Assembly: GCF_001308195.1 (NCBI RefSeq) | Contig: NZ_JXDF01000017.1 | Coordinates: 186,001 to 250,000 of the forward strand | Direction of reading: 5' to 3' | Length of the DNA stretch: 64,000 nucleotides | DNA from: Apilactobacillus kunkeei | GTDB taxonomy: Bacteria > Bacillota > Bacilli > Lactobacillales > Lactobacillaceae | Shown: positions 60,656 to 64,000 of the stretch, in pieces | Layout: each line of letters starts with the position of its first letter | Numbering within the stretch: the first letter of the stretch is position 1 | Notes under the pieces: model-generated | Databases searched by the model: none | Told to the model about the DNA's origin: nothing | What the model saw: only the letters and a program-made list of their open reading frames with translations | Translations under genes and position numbers: made by a program

Positions 60656-61797
60656 TTTTCAAATTGCTTCTTTGCCTTTAAGAATGCATCAGCATAGTAG
60701 TAAGTTTTTTGATAGGTTTGTTCACCTGTGTATTGGTTAGGATATTCACCCCAGATTGAGAATGCCGCTCCAATATTGTTCTTGCTCTTAGCAAGATTCT
60801 TCTTTGATTGGTCATTCCACATGCTCATCTTCCATTTTTTAAATTCACTAGTCCAAATCTTCTTGGATTCTTTTGTGAATGAAGTAGGATCTGTAATCAT
60901 GTAAAGATAGTAATTATTGTAGTTGATTGTCTTAAAGCCGGCCTTGTTTAGTTCAGGCAAAGTGGCACGCATTCTGATGTTATCTTTACGGTCCTTACTT
61001 GAACTAACCTCACCAGTTAAACTCCAGTAATTAATCAAAATATCCTTGTGATACTTATTTAAAACAGCTTTATGGAAACTATCATTCCACATTTCCAGTT
61101 TTAAATTATGTTGCTTAACGTAATCATCAATTGCATTGATGTATTTAACGGCCGCATTTTGGTCACTTCGATTATTAATGGTGATTTCATCGGCACCAAC
61201 AATAATGTGGTATCCCTTTGGTAATAATCCAACGTATTCACTCAAAAGTTTCTTAGAAAAATCTAGAGTTGCCTTCTTGTGGTAGTACATTTCGTTATAA
61301 CCATCTTTGTTATCCAATTGTTTAGCTAACTTCTTCCCAGCAGATGTGTATGAAAGAAGTTTGATGATTGATTGGTCATGACCTGGAAGGTCAATTTCTG
61401 GGATAACTTCAATTCCGTTCATATAACCATATTGAATGATGTCCAATAATTGATCCTTAGTTAAAAATGCTTTCTTGGTCTTTTTGTTGTAGTAAACACC
61501 ATTTTTTTCATATGAGTTTTTAACGGTTTGACCTAAAGTAGAACTTTCCACACCATATCTCTCATTATCATTTAAGTGAAGTTGAAGATATGTACCATGA
61601 TCTTTTTTAAGTAAATCAATGTACTTCTTAATTGTTGATGGCGCGTAGTATGTTCTTGAACAATCTAATGACAAACCGATTCGTTTAGTATTGTTATTAG
61701 TCGCTGCTAAGGTCTTTTTAGAAAGTGCACCCATTTGAACAAAAATCAAAATTAGGGCAAGAACTGCTCCCACGATTAAATATCTTTTTTTCGGCAT
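60652..61797 (-). CDS. Secreted or membrane-anchored family 20 beta-N-acetylhexosaminidase
   Basis: GH20 glycosidase of 381 residues acting outside the cell. It has a basic start and a hydrophobic helix (about 7-24) that ends near a possible signal-peptidase site at LAA-TN (30-33). The single catalytic TIM barrel shows LQLHLNDNERYG near 71, EIDLPGHDQS near 134, the catalytic Asp-Glu pair D203-E204 in VGADEI, and LEMWND and FSIWGEYPNQY later. No extra binding domain or sortase motif is present. Size and single-domain layout recall dispersin-type enzymes; the substrate is unknown. The ATG at 61797 follows GGTG; in-frame GTG codons lie just upstream. Confidence 0.88.
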   Translation of the reverse strand: MPKKRYLIVGAVLALILIFVQMGALSKKTLAATNNNTKRIGLSLDCSRTYYAPSTIKKYIDLLKKDHGTYLQLHLNDNERYGVESSTLGQTVKNSYEKNGVYYNKKTKKAFLTKDQLLDIIQYGYMNGIEVIPEIDLPGHDQSIIKLLSYTSAGKKLAKQLDNKDGYNEMYYHKKATLDFSKKLLSEYVGLLPKGYHIIVGADEITINNRSDQNAAVKYINAIDDYVKQHNLKLEMWNDSFHKAVLNKYHKDILINYWSLTGEVSSSKDRKDNIRMRATLPELNKAGFKTINYNNYYLYMITDPTSFTKESKKIWTSEFKKWKMSMWNDQSKKNLAKSKNNIGAAFSIWGEYPNQYTGEQTYQKTYYYADAFLKAKKQFEK

Positions 61798-61834
61798 AAT
61801 CACCACTCTTTTCTTTGCGATTATTATATTTTTT

Positions 61835-61843
61835 AGTATAGCA
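61835..61843 (-). promoter_or_regulatory. Extended -10 promoter of the GH20 gene
   Basis: Minus-strand TGCTATACT about 37 bases upstream of the start; a weak TAGATT lies 16 bases further up. Confidence 0.65.
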
Positions 61844-61958
61844 TTAAAATTTCATAAATCTATCTATTTTCATATTTTGTAATCATTATGAAATAGTTAC
61901 ATGTTAATAATAGTGCTTTAATCTTAAATCTAATTTAAATGTTTGTTTTATTGTCATC

Positions 61959-61991
61959 TATAATGATATGGTCGAATATGGTATCATTATA
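61959..61991. repeat. Operator-like inverted repeat upstream of the small membrane protein
   Basis: TATAATGATA at 61959-61968 and its perfect complement TATCATTATA at 61982-61991 around 13 bases. It lies 41 bases before the small membrane protein gene and includes TATAAT, so it may be an operator over its promoter. Confidence 0.55.
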
Positions 61992-62032
61992 TAGGTTTAA
62001 TAGTAACATTAGATTGGAGTATTTGTTTATTT

Positions 62033-62389
62033 ATGAAAAAAGCATCATCAATTTTTACTAAATCAGTATACACTTTGTTGGAATTTTCTTTAATGTTAGC
62101 TACAGTGTTAGGGATTGGTTTCAACTGGGAATCAGCTTCAACTTACTCAAATAGTTTGAAAATAGATTTTCTAATTTTCATTCAAATTATATTTGTATTG
62201 TTAGCATTAATTCAAATCATATCTTTCTACATAAATAAAATCGATTTAAAGAAAGAAATAATCATTTCTGCAACACTATTTATATTGGCCATGATTCTTT
62301 ACATACTACATGAATCTACAATTCAATTTCTTGTATGTATTTTACTTATCCTTATTTTAATGATAATTGACAAAAAATATTTGGCTTAA
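62033..62389 (+). CDS. Hypothetical small membrane protein
   Basis: I do not recognise this 118-residue protein. It has three or four hydrophobic helices (about 12-30, 42-66, 78-92, 94-112) separated by short charged loops, and ends in the basic IDKKYLA. The base composition is even richer in A and T than its neighbours, which together with its isolation beside the tRNA-Ser region may point to a late acquisition. A GGAG lies 13 bases before the ATG, a long spacing. It ends at a clear terminator. Confidence 0.7.
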   Translation: MKKASSIFTKSVYTLLEFSLMLATVLGIGFNWESASTYSNSLKIDFLIFIQIIFVLLALIQIISFYINKIDLKKEIIISATLFILAMILYILHESTIQFLVCILLILILMIIDKKYLA

Positions 62390-62405
62390 ATTAAAATGAC
62401 TAAAC

Positions 62406-62447
62406 AAAAAGCACCCTACTATCTGTATAGTGAGGTGCTTTTTATTT
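62406..62447. terminator. Terminator of the small membrane protein gene
   Basis: AAAAAGCACC...GGTGCTTTTT with inner CTAT/ATAG pairing and T or A runs on both sides. Confidence 0.9.
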
Positions 62448-62472
62448 TACATTTATGATCATGAATGTATCA

Positions 62473-62485
62473 AAAGGAGAGTACA
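62473..62485. repeat. Direct repeat of the tRNA-Ser 3' end (first copy)
   Basis: AAAGGAGAGTACA, identical to 62699-62711, which covers the 3' acceptor arm of tRNA-Ser. The copies are 226 bases apart, in the same orientation, as expected of a phage or island attachment core. Confidence 0.6.
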
Positions 62486-62516
62486 TGTATAGGAGGCGTA
62501 TTAAAAAGAAAATAAA

Positions 62517-62562
62517 AATGCAGTTAAAAAATTAAGTAGTTACTTAAATTTCTAACTGCATA
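62517..62562 (-). terminator. Long hairpin beside the att-like repeat
   Basis: Minus-strand ATGCAGTTAGAAATTTAAGTA pairs almost fully with its downstream partner around ACT, followed by TTTTTATTTTC. It would end a minus-strand transcript whose gene is missing. Confidence 0.7.
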
Positions 62563-62698
62563 AAAATGACGTAGTTTTGACGTAGTTTATAGTTAATAAT
62601 AACTAACTATAAATGACTGATATGTACACCACAAATGCTTATAAACACCGTCACGTTAACGCTCATTAACAGTAATTGAACGGTATGACATTGTGGTT

Positions 62699-62711
62699 AA
62701 AGGAGAGTACA
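62699..62711. repeat. Direct repeat at the tRNA-Ser 3' end (second copy)
   Basis: Second copy of the 13-base repeat, overlapping the last bases of the tRNA-Ser gene. Confidence 0.6.
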
Positions 62712-62787
62712 GGAGTCGAACCTGCCCGCCGGTGTTACCGGGTCGTCGGATTTCGAGTCCGATGCATTACCGCTCTGCCAACTCTCC
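62701..62787 (-). tRNA. tRNA-Ser (anticodon CGA)
   Basis: Class II tRNA with a 7-base acceptor stem GGAGAGT/ACTCTCC, D arm with GGTAATGC, anticodon stem TCGGA/TCCGA around loop CTCGAAA (anticodon CGA, reading UCG), a long variable arm and T loop GGTTCGACTCC. CCA is not encoded, and the base at position 73 is T, where bacterial tRNA-Ser usually has G. A hairpin terminator lies 9 bases before its 5' end. Confidence 0.95.
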
Positions 62788-62789
62788 AT

Positions 62790-62812
62790 AAAAAAGGATG
62801 CACTAAGCATCC
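62790..62812 (-). terminator. Terminator between apt and tRNA-Ser
   Basis: Minus-strand GGATGC-TTAGT-GCATCC followed by six T, in the 32-base gap between apt and tRNA-Ser. Confidence 0.85.
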
Positions 62813-62819
62813 AATAAAT

Positions 62820-63338
62820 TTAGTATTTTAGTAAACTAAGAATATCGTAATCCTTAATCTTTTCTCTACCCTTTAATGCTTCAATTTCAACAATGAAAGC
62901 AGCTCCAACAACAATTCCGCCTAGTTGTTCAACAAGCTTGATTGTTGCTTCAATTGTTCCACCAGTTGCAAGTAAATCATCAGTAATAAGAACTCTTTGG
63001 CCAGGCTTTACAGCATCAGAATGTAGGTAAAGTGATGACTTCCCGTATTCTAATCCGTAAGAAGCACTAACTGTCTTACCTGGTAATTTACCTTTCTTTC
63101 TAGCTGGTACGAATCCAATGCCTAAATCATAAGCGACTGGACAACCAACAATGAAGCCACGCGCTTCGGGGCCAACGATTAAGTCGACTTTCTTTTCTTT
63201 AGCATATTTTACTATCTCATCGGTAGCTTGGTGATATGCTTGTCCATCTTCCATTAATGGTGAGATATCTCTAAATAAAACACCTGGTTCTGGAAAATCT
63301 TCGTAACTTGCAATGTAGTCATGCAAATCAAGTGCCAT
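62820..63338 (-). CDS. apt: Adenine phosphoribosyltransferase
   Basis: Salvages adenine to AMP using PRPP. The start [34 protein letters not shown] and the PRPP-binding [13 protein letters not shown] are typical. I start at the ATG at 63338, after AGGAAG, giving 172 residues, the standard length; the frame runs on upstream into recJ. It is the usual gene after recJ in Firmicutes. Confidence 0.97.
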   Translation of the reverse strand: MALDLHDYIASYEDFPEPGVLFRDISPLMEDGQAYHQATDEIVKYAKEKKVDLIVGPEARGFIVGCPVAYDLGIGFVPARKKGKLPGKTVSASYGLEYGKSSLYLHSDAVKPGQRVLITDDLLATGGTIEATIKLVEQLGGIVVGAAFIVEIEALKGREKIKDYDILSLLKY

Positions 63339-63358
63339 TAGCCAATAACTTCCTTTCA

Positions 63359-64000
63359 TTAACCCAAACAAATGCGAATAGCTTGTTTAAACTTCTCTTT
63401 ACTAATTGTCAAAAGTTGTTTTTCAGCTTCGATTTGTTTCTCTCTATTCTGGTATGCGTGACTGTTTGATAAATCACTGTTAACCAGATCAGGATTATAA
63501 TTCATAATTCCATCATTAATATAAACGAAATTTAATTCATTAAATACATCTACCATGAAGATAAATATATCACGGTCAATGCCTAAATAGCGACTAATTT
63601 CATCTACTTTATCATGTATCTGAATGTTGTTATGCGTCTTAATGAACTTAAATAGTTTAGCATATTGAGCACGGTTTGGCATCCCCTTTTTAAAAATATA
63701 ATGATTTTTGAAAAGGTAAAATGTCACGCTATTAAAACTAATTTCACTTAAAGCATCTTGCAAATGTGAAATATCACTAGGACAATCAACAATTATTATA
63801 TTATCAAATTTATCAAATGAAGACAAATCAGGATAGAGGCCAACAGTGGAGTCAGAGCCTACAAATGGACGCAACTTGTTGTATAGTTTTTCGTTAAAGA
63901 ACAAGTATGCAGCAGCTGGTTCAAACATTTCTTTTGCAACAACTTGTGTTCTTTTATCAACAATTTCAACACCACTGCTGTACATATCATCCAACATGAT
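63359..64000 (-). CDS. recJ: Single-stranded-DNA exonuclease RecJ, C-terminal part (cut by window edge)
   Basis: The frame is open to the window edge, so only the last 213 or so residues are seen. They match the variable C-terminal domain of Firmicutes RecJ rather than the DHH catalytic core: [21 protein letters not shown], a helical segment with [20 protein letters not shown], and a tail ending [14 protein letters not shown]. The call rests on this pattern and the conserved recJ-apt order. Confidence 0.85.
   Translation of the reverse strand: MMLDDMYSSGVEIVDKRTQVVAKEMFEPAAAYLFFNEKLYNKLRPFVGSDSTVGLYPDLSSFDKFDNIIIVDCPSDISHLQDALSEISFNSVTFYLFKNHYIFKKGMPNRAQYAKLFKFIKTHNNIQIHDKVDEISRYLGIDRDIFIFMVDVFNELNFVYINDGIMNYNPDLVNSDLSNSHAYQNREKQIEAEKQLLTISKEKFKQAIRICLG

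Larger units (their letters stand above)
62448..62698. other. Noncoding strip beside tRNA-Ser with att-like repeat
   Basis: No gene is supported. Present are a 13-base copy of the tRNA-Ser 3' end at 62473-62485, a near-perfect 20-base hairpin at 62517-62562 that reads as a terminator on the minus strand, and a short minus-strand open tail that reads KLRQNYVIFMQLEI and stops at 62545-62547. This looks like the debris of an integrated element. Confidence 0.5.

Noticed and set aside
62540-62640. Minus-strand tail KLRQNYVIFMQLEI as a coding gene
   Set aside because: An in-frame stop lies a few codons upstream, so at most it is a remnant of an integrase end; not strong enough to call a pseudogene.

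Overview
The window is a stretch of chromosome from a low-GC Gram-positive bacterium, almost certainly a member of the Lactobacillaceae. The evidence is the gene order recO-era-dgkA-ybeY-phoH, prmA-rsmE-relA-dtd, hrcA-grpE-dnaK-dnaJ, rimP-nusA-ylxR-ylxQ-infB-rbfA, rpsB-tsf-pyrH-frr-uppS-cdsA-rseP-proS-polC and recJ-apt. It is supported by a hisS-aspS operon under a T-box, a PyrR attenuator, a CIRCE element, a Bacillus-type SOS box, a mevalonate-pathway HMG-CoA synthase and a D-lactate dehydrogenase. The AT-rich sequence and a fructosamine-kinase-like gene would fit a sugar-niche heterofermenter such as Apilactobacillus or Fructilactobacillus, but genus is inference. Nearly everything lies on the minus strand. 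The plus-strand genes are a PEP-synthase/PPDK regulatory protein, a fructosamine-kinase-like gene, plsC, lexA and one small membrane protein.

Layout. 1-4490: recO, era, undecaprenol kinase, ybeY, phoH, yqeY, rpsU. 4660-10600: PPDK regulator, endonuclease IV, and a teichoic-acid block of two CDP-glycerol glycerophosphotransferases flanking a TagG-type permease, then a YitT protein. 10680-14060: aspS and hisS behind a T-box. 14125-15600: fructosamine-kinase-like gene and a HAD phosphatase, convergent. 15640-20400: dtd, relA, rsmE, prmA and an unknown basic protein. 20580-26720: a membrane protein and a 1679-residue protein with one GT2 and two glycerophosphotransferase domains. 26870-31430: uracil permease behind a PyrR attenuator, lepA, dnaJ. 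31500-35115: dnaK, grpE, hrcA with CIRCE. 35120-42044: ribF, truB, rbfA, infB, ylxQ, ylxR, nusA, rimP. 42050-54820: polC, proS, rseP, cdsA, uppS, an unknown gene, frr, pyrH, tsf, rpsB. 54829-60613: ldhD, a GIY-YIG protein, trmN6, plsC, two small conserved proteins, lexA, a deoxyribosyltransferase-like gene and HMG-CoA synthase. 60650-64000: a secreted GH20 hexosaminidase, a small membrane protein, a tRNA-Ser with an attachment-site-like repeat, apt and the 3' end of recJ.

Most of the window is core translation, replication, cell-envelope and stress machinery. The accessory-looking parts are the teichoic-acid genes (four glycerophosphotransferase domains in all), the GH20 enzyme, and the noncoding strip next to tRNA-Ser. 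I found no complete mobile element, CRISPR array or recognisable defence system, and no convincing new system. The best leads are the T-box specifier holding overlapping Asp and His codons, the three-domain teichoic-acid enzyme, and the tRNA-Ser integration scar.
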